From: Membranipora membranacea
Taxonomy: Eukaryota > Bryozoa > Gymnolaemata > Cheilostomatida > Membraniporidae
DNA length: 64,000 bases
Assembly (NCBI GenBank): GCA_914767715.1
Contig: OU612071.1
Coordinates: 12,879,493-12,943,492 of the forward strand
Reading direction: 5' to 3'
The position numbers were made by a program, and so were the translations under genes. The notes below the pieces were generated by a model that made no database searches, was not told where the DNA came from, and worked only from the letters and a program-made list of their open reading frames with translations. Shown here one piece after another: positions 21,212-34,044 of this stretch. Positions within the stretch are counted from its first letter, which is position 1; each line of letters opens with the position of its first letter.

Positions 21212-24200
21212 CTGCTAGGAGGGTAATATCCATTTGTGAGCGCCATGATGTGTAATAGTATCAACCACTATCTTACTCTACCAACGCACTAAATGAACTA
21301 ATCCATATATACAAAGTCTGTCCCTAACACGGCACTGTGCGCAGTTCCTTGCTGTGTGCAGCTGCAGGCCTAAATTAGTGTATAATGTTGTACCCTTTAT
21401 TTATTAGGATCTGATATATAAATTATGAGGGTACCAGTAAAATGTTATACAAAGCCACTGTTAGACAGAGTAAGCTATACACCAGACTTCTGCTTTTGTG
21501 ACAAATAGGTCAAACGTACCCGACATATAAAGCTATCTCTTGTTGTGTTGTTAATCCAGTAGATATGGAATATATGTGTGTGCTGATATTTTAACCTTTG
21601 TATATATTCCAAGTCCAGATAAAATTTGTGGCAGTTAGATATACAAACTTGAATCGTCTGTCTCGTTTGTTTCTCAGCAAAGTGTGATAAGCCTTTCTTA
21701 TTCACTGCAAGAGGTGAACTAATTAACTGATAAGAGAGTCTCGGAATCCCTTAATCACACAAAGTCGGAATCCCTCTGCAGCACAAAGTCGGATAAGATA
21801 TGAGTATTAAAAGCAGGACTTCTGGAAGCAGCTAAATTAAATATCAAGTGCTTCTGATCTTCTCTTGAAGTGATGTAACCAGGGTGCAGCTGCTAATAAT
21901 GACCTATCCAGGTCTTTGCCAACTGACTGACTACTCCTCAAATATGAAGCAATATTCTCGACTTCTTCTAAGTGGCAAATCCGTTTTTATGACTCATCCA
22001 TAGGAGGTAAACAAACTATTACAAAGCTTGCAGAGTTAAATATAAGCCTTTGAAGAAAACTAATATCTACAATAAGCAGACTTCTGCACTGGAGAATAAC
22101 TGGATGATATGTGTATTATCCTCTATATATTGGTGGTAGCGCAGTGTAACTGAGGTATATAGTCGTCTGCCACAGTTCACTGATTGTGAGAGAGCTCAAC
22201 TGTCACTACCGATTAGATCTTCATCCTTGCATCACACAAGCTAACACACTAGACAGCTAATACCAAGCTCTATTATAATGATAGCTTTGTATATAATGTG
22301 AAACTATAGGTTTCGTTTTGAAGTGACAACACACGCCCTTTGAATCAGTTGATTCAGTGAGGTATGTATAATATATAATTGCTGGTGTTCTGATATATCA
22401 TTCTGCTATCTGCATGATCAAAATTAGTATAATAAGATGAGGGTTGACTCCTGACCGATGCTATCTAAGCCCTAATTTCACAATGCTATCATTTATTGCA
22501 GCACAGCCTAAATGTCCAGTCCAGGTGAATTTTGATCTCAAAATGTGGAGCGAACTGCATTGAATTGAAATAATTATAGGGCTTCTTATATTAGCCAGTG
22601 TTAGTACTGTATATATCAGAATACATGCTGAGATTGGTCAAGTGATACCATTGTTTTAGCTATTCTAATTGGGTTCATTTGCGTAGCAGTGTAGTTGTGT
22701 GTGTATTGTTCATGTAATACAAGGTTTAGTGTGATTAGATTTGATCAGTGCTGATGTGAAATTAAAGGGTCATTAGAGTGATGCTTGTTTATATTATTAG
22801 TGGTCATGTTGTGCTTCATTCATGATTTATAGATGGTTGAGAATGAAATTAGTTCTTATTGACATCATCGTGGCCATTCCGACAGCTGGCAGCACTGGCA
22901 GCCTCCTATGAGCTGATTAATTACAGTGTCAGCATTAGAACCACAATTCTCACTGCTTCACTTTATTCTTGCTCCTTTAGAGACTTATTTTCATGATGAG
23001 CCAAAACTTTAAAATTTATATGATCCTATTTTTAACAAGGTCACTTTGAAGAGGGTCATAGACATAGAGGGATCTATTTGTTGGGCGGTGTAAAGTTATG
23101 GCTACATAGGCTGTATTTTCCATAAAATTGGGACACTAACTTTCATACCAAACTTTATATCTTGGTGCACAGGAATTACAGCGCTTCTAGGCATTTTTAA
23201 TTAGTTCAAACAAATGTAAATAATTGAACTTTTTTAAATGTGTCAAAACAAAATTTACTCTTGGGTAGCGGAGGAGGCTGGCAATGAAGGATGTATCAAA
23301 TCCAGATGATTCACAATATGAAAACTTTCCGCTCATTCATCATTGGGGTTTATAAATAAATCCCCTCTGCAATTCAATTCAAGCTTTGACTGAAACATTC
23401 ATCAAGCAAATATGTAAACATTTCACTGTTAGGTTCTGGTAGCAGATATTATAGTCCCTTATGTAAACAGTAGCATGTGCCTGATTTTACTTTGTTGTTT
23501 GCCCCAATTTCTCGAACATTTTACTGATCAATTAAAGTTATATACCTGAAGGCATGTACTTGTGTTTACCTTTAGTAGGGGATCATTTTTGTACTAGCAG
23601 CGTTATGTAAGAACTCAAAGCCCCCTGCTAAGATGGGGCGGATTCAAATATAACCAAACCCCACGCAAATTTGAGCTTGAGTAAATCTAAAATTGTTTTG
23701 ACCTTGGGGAAAACTCACAAACATATCTTATAATAGAGTGCTAACAATACTATGACTTTACAGGGACTAATGTCAATGCTATCTGAAAGTCGACCCCTCC
23801 CCCTGCCATAGAACGCTGCATTCAGCCATAGCGTTTCATAAAACCACAAATCCTCCCCTTGGTTGACAGCAAGCTTACATTGTATTGGCACAAGTCACAG
23901 TACTTTTTATGTGACATTGGTATGGGTTAATTACACTACTTGTAATGATGGTCTTCTATTTATTGATGACATTTGGCATTTTTATTATTGGGGTCATAAA
24001 AACGATATAAGTACATGTATAGTATTCCTCAGTCAGTCCCTGGTCTGATGTGTCCTATCTTATTGTCTGATTCATCATTATAAAGTTATGGGTAAAATAA
24101 GTTTGATCTGAGACTCAGCATTGATCTACAGATAGGGCCAGCCTTTATGGGACATGAAATTATAGCCCTCTAATACTCAATCAAGCCCATAGATTTAATA

Positions 24201-24837
24201 ATAATCAAGCCATTATACTCTTTTTGCAGTTACACCAATTTTTCGGCTATTCACAAGGACACAACTCCGACCATAAAAATCATTCGGCAGGCCCTCAAGA
24301 GTAAAATCATGAGTTCTCCCGGCGATTCCGAGAGTGGGATCATGAATAAAACTATTTGCTTTCCTAAGTTACACATCATTAATTCTGAGTCACCTGTCAC
24401 ATATCCTATGGTGGGAAATATAGCATGGCATTGATACTAGCTCTCAGGAGTATATTTCGTAACAGGCCTTGGAAAGAAAGTGTGAACATTTAGTGGTATT
24501 GAATTCAGCGAGTGATTTTCGATAAGGTTGCATGATATTTTCGTGTTCAATCAGCAAATTCCACGACATTCCTTTCCGCCAAATTAACTCTTCATGTAAT
24601 TCAAAAATTTCACTACATTATAGAGATGGAGGGAGATGCATGCAATCTGACTCCCAGAGGAAGTCGTAGAGATCAGGTGATAATCGATGTGCACATGGAT
24701 CACTGATAATTAATTCAATGAAATTATACCATAATCTGCCATTATATCTGATCAGGGAGTTAGAGGAACTCTGATTTCCTGATCACATGTACTGCATGAG
24801 AAAATTTGCAATTTGCTTAAGGGTAAATATCAGCTAG

Positions 24838-24935
24838 AGTTAAGTCTAGCTTGCTTGGGGTGACTTAATGTTGGCTAGCACAATTTTTCACTAGTTGACG
24901 TATGATTACGTTAAGTGAGTAAATGTTAGCTAGCC
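24838..24935. repeat. Dispersed GCTAG-rich repeat
   Basis: TCTAGCTTGCTTGGGGTGAC then TTAATGTTGGCTAGCAC. The same motif appears inverted at about 53371-53405 (GCTAACATTAAGTCACCTC) and diverged at about 52540-52580 (GGGGTGGCTTAATATTAGCG), with GCTAGCTAA fragments at 2967. It looks like an old dispersed element. Confidence 0.55.
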
Positions 24936-24966
24936 AAAGATTTCACCATTTTAAGTGTCCGCAAAA

Positions 24967-25020
24967 TTGTGAACTTTTGCTTCATTGTGAACTTTTGCTT
25001 CATTGTGAACTTTTGCTTCA
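24967..25020. repeat. Perfect tandem repeat, 18 bp x 3
   Basis: Three identical copies of TTGTGAACTTTTGCTTCA, with part of a fourth. Confidence 0.97.
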
Positions 25021-27873
25021 TTGAAAACTTACACCCTGTATTGTAATGAAAACAGCTCATGAACTGCCAGGTCAATTTCTGGTACCAAGCGAGTAAAGTG
25101 GGAGTGATGACTAGTTTTTAGAATCGTTGGCAAAAGTAATTGCCAGAACACCATTTGCAAAAATTACCTGGCGGTTTCCCAGCTCATCACCTAATTCACA
25201 ACTCTAGCAAATGGTGTTAACAAGCTGAGGTGTAACTTGCTGTGAAGCATATAATTTACTGTGATCGGAAGTTGAACATCCACTGAGCGAGACCAATTGC
25301 ATTAAGGCTGTTCCCAGTGGATGACGAAAATCCCGGCCCTGCTATTAGTTCAGTGCAATGAATCGTCATGTCTGTCTTCCCGTACTACAAACACCGGTTA
25401 GACTAGTCAACGGTAGTTTGGAGGAGTTCAGTATTTGCAGTAGAAGACTTAGCCTTTTAATAGTGAAATTTATGGCTAGCTAACGTTAACTCAACCTCAT
25501 TGCTCCATAGATACCTTATCTTATCTAGTGAAAAATTTGTGCAAGCCACAAAAAACACATCCCCAAGCCTGGCAAACCAAACGAAAGCTAAAATATACTC
25601 CTCTAGGGTAATTTACACAAATTTGGCGCGAGATGATATCTTAGACGAGTGGCGCTGATCCCTCCAACCAGACAGCGAGTGAGCGCCAAACTCTCTCAGC
25701 GCCCAAACCCCATTATTAATGTTCTCGCCAGAGGGAAGAATGCAGTGATTCTGTTTTCTAAGCAGACGAATTGTCCAGTGATAGTTTATAAACATCTTCA
25801 TCCAGCAATGAAAGACAACCATATATGTTATAATGAGGCTAGGTAGGTGATGGCAGTGTCAGGGCATGACCTGTGCTTTTAAACCTTTTGAGTATTTATG
25901 ACACAAATAATTATAGTATCGCCCTGTCAAGTTTGGAAAAATTTGACAATTGAGGTGAAATTGGTGGGCAACGCTTAAGAAGTAAAAGTTTTATGACATA
26001 TAAACTGTCAAACTTTGTCAGTGGCCTCAAAGAAACATCCGGCCAATTACGAGTAATCCAATACTAAAAGTTTGAGGTGAGCTTCCGACGGTCGACCAAC
26101 GGGCTCAGTGATTAAACACATGGTGCAGTGATGGGCAACCGGGACCGATCTTTGTCTATCCCAAGGGCGGACAACGCACCAAGCAGCTTAGCTTGTTATT
26201 AGGTTTAGATCTGCGGACATATAGATGAAAGTGATATCCGGAGGGGAAAAAGGTAACACTACACAAGCAACTATGGTAAACATTTGTTCTGATCTAGGGC
26301 TTTGGAAGAAAAATAAAATTCTAACTCGTCTGTGATAAATATGTCAACAGCGATGATGTCATGTTTAAAATTCTACCGATATCGACTAATCTTTATCGCT
26401 AGTCCCCTCAGGGAGATATTTATTGTAATTTTCCATATTTCCTAATTGGTAATTAGCGATGTAAAATCATCCATGTTCAATGATTCGATGTGAAAAACCA
26501 AACTTAACCTGCATATCATGTACGGCAATGTGACCTGAAACTACTTATTTATTGATGACACACTATCATTAGACTGCCCTTGCCAGCCAAGCCTTCATTT
26601 TCACATCAAACTCAGCTTAGTCATCGAGATAAAATATGAATGCATGGAGTCGTGTTACCCAGTCAATTTGCATGCATGAAAATTACACCCTCGCCCAATG
26701 ATGGTATTTTGGTTTGCGATGCAGTCGGTCTTATTGACAAGCCCTTTTAGCAGGCGCCCATTTCAACAGAACCCATTGGGTGGCTTGTGTTGGATTGTGA
26801 CCCTATGCCGTTCTTGCTGCAGGCAGAATTCTTTTTTGAATAGGCAGAGGGAGGTTATGGTTGTCTGAAATTCTGCTGGAACGGGTTCAGATTATTAAAA
26901 TTCTTCAGAGTTTGTTTCGGAGTTGTCTCATTGTAAACCATCAGCTGCAGATAACACTTCCTAAGTATGCCGACACCAATATTTTCCCACTATTTTGCAG
27001 AAATTTTGTTGCTAGCAGGTGATAGCAAGGGTGTGACATTGAATTAATATCATATCTATTTAAAATTAAGAATATCTAAGAAAATTAACTGCATACTATC
27101 ACCATAAAATCACGATTAACATAGCTGTGCATTCCTAATCCAATAACCTCTGACGTTGTAAGACTGTAATCTTATTATAGACTATAATGTATCATCCCCA
27201 CAATCTTACAGAAATCGGACTTCCGTGTGTAAAATCAAAGACCGTATTCTTTGGTAAATTGATTCAAAATGAGCATTTGGTTTAATTTAATTAGGGTCAC
27301 ACCTTGTGTTTTAATAATGTGGCAGTAACTTGGTATACTCAGTCATCTCACTACATCTGGTGGCTTGCAAACCAAATCCTGAATTGAAGTCCTTGAAATT
27401 CAGCTCTTCTAATTTCGTCGAGTTCCCGGGTTAGCACTCCGTGGTGGGTGTGATCTTAATGAAGCAGTCGGACTATAGTAATTACAGGGTAGGATATGAT
27501 AGCTCAGTAAGATACAGTACTCTGCTTACGCCGAACATCACGCAAATGGAATTATCACGAAATCGCAAACAGCAGTTGCTGATGTCATTAGCAGAGTATG
27601 TGAAGCTCATGCCTCCAATATGATGTGTGCTATCTTTTAACGGCATTCTATTCATCGGATCGAATTTACATTAATTGCTGCTATACCTGTAAAACTTTTC
27701 AACAGTCAGTTCGGAAAGTTGATAATGCTTCGGTGAGAGTCTCAACAACCGGAGCGTCACAAGCACTGATTTTTTGCTGAAGGGAACTTGTGGACTGGGA
27801 CATTGTGAATGTGCGTTGTTGAGTCATCGGTTCCTACTAAAGTTCGAACCCATAAATGTATTCGGAGAGTTAC

Positions 27874-27916
27874 CTCAGCCAAATTGTCTGCAGCATGTTG
27901 CGGATGCCCTCGACGC
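27874..27916 (-). other. Candidate 43-bp exon that could replace the long serine-rich exon
   Basis: Pyrimidine-rich acceptor (ctcgggttcggtcag|G) and donor GCTGAG|GTAACT. Read phase 2 in, it is open (K)RRGHPQHAADNLAE and ends in phase 0. That is the phase of the PH second-half exon, so splicing 28779-29129 to this and then to 13974-14095 would bypass the 1.5-kb exon in frame. No homology supports it. Confidence 0.25.
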
Positions 27917-28544
27917 CTGACCGAACCCGAGACCGAGATACGAACACACAGTGGAAGTATAACATGAATATGCAACTTCCATCAAACCAATAAAATTAAT
28001 TAATTTGGCGAACAAATATGAATTCGTGATTAATTACATGGCACACCAAATTACACATCATACATAAAGCACAAAATATGACAAGACGATAATACATAGA
28101 CAAATGTGCATTAGAACATGACACAATACAGTGTAATGTCTCCTAAGCAATGGCAACAAGTTAGTTCCCAACTCCTCAAACTTTGCAGAGGTGCTGGTAG
28201 GCCATTCCGTTATCGACCACATCCCTTTCACCTTTGATGTGTATGTGACTAATCACGGAATGCCACTACCGGCAACCAACTAACCGCAGAATGCCACTAC
28301 CAACAACCAGGCAGAGTTTGAGCATTTGAACTTGTGACTATAATAAGGGCGATGAGGGCGATGAGGGCATGGTATGGTGCCTTTGGTAAGGTTAGCAATA
28401 ATCAGCTTTGATGAAGGGGTGTAGGAAGTTTGCAAGCATGGTTATGGGTTTATTTGACATAATTTGAGTAGCATTGACACATTGTTAGGTTTGATCACTC
28501 AAGACTGTCTTGGCAAGCTTAGAATTGGTTGGCTTAGATCCAAT

Positions 28545-28625
28545 TTGCCTGCATTTAGGTTTACTCCCCTTCTACTGATGACCCGCAGTTGATCAGTTGG
28601 GGGAAGCAATTCCGAATGCAGGCAA
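28545..28625. mobile_element. Small inverted-repeat element (TTGCCTGCATT family), copy 2
   Basis: 81 bp, bounded by TTGCCTGCATT and AATGCAGGCAA, which are perfect inverted copies. The inner arms GTTTACTCCCC and GGGGGAAGCAATTC are imperfect inverted copies. This is the best-preserved of the four copies in the window. Confidence 0.75.
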
Positions 28626-28778
28626 GCTGTATCAAATATAATATAGGCTGGTTGTCTTAGCCATACAGAGAAAACTTGTCAAGAAAGTCCATAGTAACTC
28701 ATGCTTGGTGGTGATTCAATTGAGGAGTTATCATAACATGCAAGAGGGAGTTATACAAGCAATGGTAGCTAAACTTAC

Positions 28779-29129
28779 TTAGCATGAGGTTTATTGCTAT
28801 CACCATGTTTTTGGCTGACGGTAGGTGAGGAGCTGTTACCGTCCCCGTTTCGTGCAAGGTTGTGATTGGATTGTGAGATTCTAGTCCGAGATCTGCTATT
28901 TTTCCTGTTACTAAGCCTTGTGAGACTAAGGCTACGCTTTAGCCTTCCTAACACAGAGGGGGACTCGGTACGGGCGTTAGCCGTAGCCTCCAACACCGGT
29001 GTGTTATTAGTAGCACATCTATAGGAAGGCAGAGTATTGGAGCTGAGACTATTAGTGTCTAGACTGTGGTCCAGATTGTGAGATGCAGCTGGCAGTGAGT
29101 GGGACGGGCTCATATAAGACCACCCGCCG
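28779..29129 (-). CDS. Insert exon, Ser/Asn/Arg-rich, with a KRSLSLTR motif
   Basis: 351 bp, phase 2 in, phase 2 out (one base, 116 codons, two bases). Acceptor ttctctcactttgcatatag|C; donor GCTAA|GTAAGTTT. The peptide begins GGWSYMSPSHSLPAASHNLD, contains LGRLKRSLSLTRLSNRKNSR and ends SQKHGDSNKPHA. The LKRSLSLTRLS segment resembles the repeated basic/serine motifs of the family insert ([14 protein letters not shown]). The in-frame Met at 29113 could start translation, but upstream there is a good acceptor whose phase fits the exon at 29878-30011, so I treat it as internal. Mostly predicted disordered. Confidence 0.85.
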
Positions 29130-29877
29130 CTATATGCAAAGTGAGAGAAGATAGAACTTATAGGAAATCATATACAAGCTTATGTCTAGAAGAGCTTGAG
29201 TCAAGCTTGAAGCAAACATTTGTGAGTAATCAATCAGGTATGATATTTTCAATGTTAAAACAACAGTTAAATATTCACAGCTGATTTTCCACATCTTCTA
29301 GTGTGAGTTTTGCCAAGTTAATCATTCATGCATATATTGTTTCTAGGTTGTGGCTTTTCAAACACAGTGGTTGCTAGCACCAGGGAGTTTGGGATCCAAA
29401 CTCCCTGCTGCTAGCACACTATTGAAAACAGCTATTGAAAACAATTTTCTCAGAGTTGTCTTCTTACAAAAGAAGAGAGGACAACCTCCACTAGATACCC
29501 TAATGAAGAAGTTTCAGTACATTATACATTGAAGTGTGTTGCATGCTATTGATGTTGTGTGAAGTTAGTTTAACCGTTATCTGTGTACATTTATTTGGTT
29601 ATGCGAGCGAGAGCAGTGACAGACCACCACCTATAAGTAACAGGTAACAGGAAGGGTGGGGGGTGGATTCCATTTACCTCGCTTAGATTGGATTTGCTGG
29701 GGTACTACTGCGTTGGGCTTCTAGCTGGTTTAAAATCATTTGTTAGAAGTGTTGGGCATTTATACCAGATAGCTAACAATGCTTAGCCTAAGTTTCCCAT
29801 ATCAGTATTTGGGAATGACTACGACATACACTTAGTACCCTGCTTTATGTGTTTGAGGGGAGGGACTATAGACATAC
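29130..29877 (-). other. Short intron in the insert region
   Basis: 748 bp. Contains a foldback (29378-29410) of the GGGAGTT/AACTCCC family. No exon recognised. Confidence 0.55.
29378..29410. repeat. Short foldback, GGGAGTT/AACTCCC family
   Basis: AGCACCAGGGAGTTTGGGAT followed by CCAAACTCCCTGCTGCT: a near-perfect hairpin with a GGATCC centre, flanked by GCTAGCA and GCTAGCA. Confidence 0.75.
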
Positions 29878-30011
29878 CTGACATCCTGCACGGAGCCTGA
29901 AGCCTTGGAGCTGAGGCTAGGAGACGTGTTATTCCTTTTCTTATCCAGCTTGGTGATGCTGCGAGCTCGACGTATAAACTGTGATTTAAAACTGCCTCCT
30001 CCCTTCCGAGA
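29878..30011 (-). CDS. SYNGAP1-like: Insert exon with the basic IRRARSITKLDKKR motif
   Basis: 134 bp, phase 0 in, phase 2 out. Acceptor ttatttctatttacag|TCTCGG; donor GTCAG|GTATGTC. The peptide reads SRKGGGSFKSQFIRRARSIT, then KLDKKRNNTSPSLSSKASGS, then VQDV. The segment GSFKSQFIRRARSITKLDKK matches the conserved vertebrate motif [22 protein letters not shown], which also lies between the two PH halves. This anchors the insert to the SynGAP/DAB2IP family. Found from splice sites and homology. Confidence 0.9.
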
Positions 30012-30768
30012 CTGTAAATAGAAATAAATTCAAAATTGAATTAACATTTCAAACCTACACCCAATACCGACAAATCTAAGATAGGTTTGGTGAAATATTT
30101 TATTACTAAAAAGTTCTGATAAGAGTTTCTAGGAAATCTGTTGAAGTGGAAGTAACTATTATGAGCCTTACAGATAAAAATATGGGATTGAAAGGCGTGG
30201 GATGTGTTTTACGCTCGCGTTTGCACAACATATTTTCTGTAGAGTCAATGGTGGTCCGGTCATGTATTCTTGAGATAAATTAGGATGGCAAAAGACGATG
30301 TAGTAACGAAAAGAAGAGTTATGACATGGGTATTGTAACAAAAGACATCACACAACAACTGTAGCACTTATTTCCTGGCTTTCCAGATGTCAGCGTAATA
30401 ACTACCGGTAAAAGGCATAATCCGTATTTGTCGTAGAAAGTACTCGCACTTGCTGATAAACATATATAATACTAGAATGTTTTCATAACTCAATACAAGG
30501 TCATTGATTAATAATTTTTTATGGTTTTGCCAACAAATGAAGCCACATAGGTAGATTAGAAACCCAGACTTACTACGCACTACCAGCAGGTGTTGGTCAC
30601 ACAAGGCTAATCGCCAATCCCAAAAACAAACAGCTAACTAAATGTTGGGTACAGCAATAAACTAAGTCAGCAAAGGTACGTACTTGTATGGATCTTTGGT
30701 GAAACCAACCAACCAGTACACGCTTTGGAAACAAAGTCAAAATGAAGTGCTGCATAGGCAAACCCTGA

Positions 30769-31064
30769 CATTCAAAGCCCTCGAACCACCAGAAATAATA
30801 ACATACCAATACAATCGCACAAAGAAGAACAGCTGAGAAGACACATGAGAGTTCACTTTTACTCTTTAGATCTCGTCAGTCAGTGATAGAATTATCTTAC
30901 TCGGAAAAATAGCAACGGCAAGTCTTCACATTCAAATCCCTTAAACCCACCAGAAAGAACAACATACCAATACGCCTGCAAAATGAAGGCCAGCTAAGAC
31001 GACGATGTAAGTTCAGTTATACAGTGTAGATCTCGTCAGTAACTGATCGATTTATCTTACTCCG
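30769..31064. repeat. Tandem duplication, about 137-bp copies
   Basis: Copy 1 about 30769-30904 and copy 2 about 30927-31064. Shared segments: ACATTCAAA-CCCT, CCACCAGAAA, AACATACCAATAC, AGATCTCGTCAGT, ATTTATCTTACTC. Confidence 0.75.
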
Positions 31065-32254
31065 ATAAGTTTGAATTCCCACCGCTGTCTGAATCACGAG
31101 GAATTAAAGCCGTTCTCAGTAAATTAAGCAGTAGCTCAACTTTCATAATTGACAGCAGTGAAAGTTAGACTAATTAGGCATATAGCCTCACATCCCAGTC
31201 TACCCTCATATCACTACCATAGTACTATCAGTTGTAAACACACATTTTGATTGATGGGACCACAGGCTATTCTGAAGTGTGCCTGTTTTGCGTGTATGTA
31301 TACTATATGCCTGCTTATGTGAACAGCTGACCAACAAATTAAAATGTACATCTCTCTGCCACTATAACAGACTGATGTTAGTAATCACGTAAATATTTAC
31401 ACTACCAGAGAGCCCCCACCCCTACTCTGCTTAGTCTAAGTCTAGAGAATTGGGGTCTGTATCTTAATGTACACACCGGTCAGTGCTCGACCACACTAAG
31501 CCTGGTGGTAGCAACATATTAGTATATCAAAGGAGAGGCAACTCCTACTTTTTGGCCACCTTTCAAATATTTCTAGCATCTGACAGCAGGAGATTTGGAC
31601 AAAGCGCTCCCTGAATATAGTAACAGTCTGTTCTAGGGTGCCGCGCCTCTCAGATGCCACAGCATATATGGAGCCCAATTGCCTCACTCTGTTTTAACCA
31701 ACAATTATCGTATGTTTGAAAGTGTACCAAAGCTTTTTAGATTGTCCAATATAAGACAAGTTAAAAAGCTTGTGGTGACTTCTGTCACCTAGGCCATCAA
31801 TTAGCCGAGAAGATTGCTAAGTGAAAACTGTTCCTGTAGGCTATGACCCCTTGCCACACCCCATCCCCTCCAGGCATTACCCACTCAAAAATAGTCCCCC
31901 AACAAAAGACATCTCCTTGCTCAAAAACCATCAACCAATCATACAATTACCAGTCCATTCTCATTCTAGAATATAACAATACAAAGTCACACTCACTCAA
32001 CATACACCGACTCCTCGGAGCACAATCTTATACTTATAGTATACCTCTTATATCCCTCTGTGTATAACCTCATACCTCTTAATGAGACTTAGAGTGCCTC
32101 TTATCTTATCTGAGATAAGACGAGAGGCTCGGATCGACGAGAGGCTCGAAAGAAAGCCTCAAGAGCGCAGACGGCAGGTGCTGGGGAGATATGAGCAGGG
32201 ATAACAATACAAGCTAACCCATGACCGGATACTTCAAACAACAAATTCTGAAGG

Positions 32255-32500
32255 AAAATTTGTATCTCACTGATTTCCAACCCCTATTACTAGCTCCCTT
32301 CGAACAACAAGTCCTGTTTTCTAACATATCCTCAATGAAACATCTTGACTAGTAGGCCTATGCATGCTAGATATCTCAGCAATTTCCAAACCCTTTGCGA
32401 CTAATTCGCTTCAACAACAAACTGGCTTTCTCACACACAATGAAAAATCAAGGCTTATGTATTCAAGCTATTGATATCTCACCGATTTCCACAACTATGT
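32255..32500. repeat. Degenerate tandem repeat, about 110 bp, 2-3 copies
   Basis: Copies share TCTCA-TGATTTCC, CCCTATTACTAGCTCCCTTC-like and TCAACAACAA-CTGGCTTTCT segments; the third copy is partial. Confidence 0.55.
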
Positions 32501-33479
32501 TACTATTTTTGGAGCACGGGTGGTCTTCAGGGACAGTAGACTTCGCCAAATGCAAGGCTGACATTAGATCAGAGGGTTATGTTTCACTTTGCCAGACATC
32601 AAAGTTGTCCCCCCTGAGCTTTGAAGTCAGTGCACTGGGTGTCAATATATGGGAACAACTACCAATGATGGCAGTATTGATCGAAGATGATCTATTTAAG
32701 CCTTCCAAGAAATGACTCATGCCAACATCCAAACCTCCTTGAATGCGAGATACCACTCAAATCACAAGGCCAGCAATGAAGGGAAGCAACAACCTGATAT
32801 AATTCAAGCTTTTTAACTTTCCTAACACAATGTGACTATAATGCGAACCATAACATCAGCTCAAAGTACAGTACTAACTGCACTGTATGCAAAGCAGTCT
32901 AAATTGCAAATTGAATCTACGAAGCAATTTTAATTCCGTTATTGAGTTATTTCATCTGAAAGAAACTCATGAGAAATGCCTCAGGCCTGCATAGTGACAG
33001 ATGGCATAAACTCACTCATACATAGCTCAAGCTCCCAGAAAAGGTCAGGGAGTAGACACCGCTCCTGCCAAAACACCTAACAAACTTTAGCTGCATCGGA
33101 TAGGTTCCCCTACCATGACTCAGTGTTATTTTCTGCAGGAGCGACAGAAGTCCAAAATTGAATTTTGCAAAGATGCACATGTTTTATGAACACTAATTAT
33201 CAACCAACCAAAACAAAAAGCAGTTTACCAAAACAAGGTAGAGGACTTCACTCTTTTGTCTTGTCTTTCATTTTGCAATGTTTGATAGGGTGGTATACAA
33301 ATATGGTTAGTCAATTTCAAGCCAAAACCAGCAAAGTGCAATTTCTTAAGTTATATTTTACAAATATTTCAAGCCAAAACCAACATGTTAGGAGTTTAAT
33401 TAAGACAGCATATTGTCTATTGCAGAATTGCTTTGTTTTGGCTATACTACTCAGCCCCAGTTATCCCATCCCATTACTA

Positions 33480-33618
33480 AAGCCTAGTTCACATTGTCCC
33501 AGACAACGAACCCAGAGAGCAAACCCAGACAATGTGAACACAAATGCGATACAATCCGAGCAACAGAAATCAGTCAGATGCCATCCCAACGCCATCTGGG
33601 ACAATGTGAACCAGCCTT
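33480..33618. mobile_element. MITE-like element with 24-bp terminal inverted repeats
   Basis: 139 bp. The left end AAGCCTAGTTCACATTGTCC (continuing CAGA) and the right end, read inverted as AAGGCTGGTTCACATTGTCC (continuing CAGA), match at 22 of 24 positions. The interior repeats CCCAGACAATGTGAACA as a subterminal copy. No coding capacity; no clear target-site duplication seen. The plus-strand open frame ending at 33620 runs through it and is not a gene. Confidence 0.75.
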
Positions 33619-34044
33619 GAAGGAGGCAGCATAGCTCACAGCATGAATCATCTGTGATATCTACATCAAAATCTAAATATAAGCATCAGCAGTATAATAC
33701 TCTGCTATCTTCAGGTCAAATCAATAACTAACATATAACTACACTGTTATAAAAATACATCAGTAATCAAATTACCTCCAATTACGCTGCTATGAAAACA
33801 ACAAAATTGAAGCAAGGGACGTTCCTCTTTGTCTATTTGGGTCTCGCAACAAAATTAACCTGTCAATACCTCTTGCAATGGCTGTCAATCCTGTTGGAAA
33901 CCTTAAATGAATAAGATAATCCAAAGGAGTGAGAATAGTGTGCTTTTTCCTACATACTTGTAAAAGTGAAATTTTTTACGCAGCACCACAACTTTATAAT
34001 GACATGAGCTTGTTGAAGATTGGCGCTAGTTTACTTTAAGTTAG

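Larger units (their letters stand above)
21247..28778 (-). other. Intron (7.5 kb) upstream of the long serine-rich exon; may include a promoter
   Basis: If the ATG at 21246 is used, a promoter should lie just to the right of 21246; no clear core element is recognised. The intron contains an 18-bp x 3 tandem repeat (24967-25020), a dispersed GCTAG repeat (24838-24935), a possible 43-bp exon (27874-27916) and one inverted-repeat element (28545-28625). No other gene seen. Confidence 0.45.

Noticed and set aside
32395-32715. 106-codon plus-strand open frame
   Set aside because: Its start lies within a degenerate tandem repeat. No domain or neighbouring exon is seen.
33165-33620. 151-codon plus-strand open frame
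   Set aside because: Its last third is the MITE-like element at 33480-33618 and the rest has no recognisable domain.
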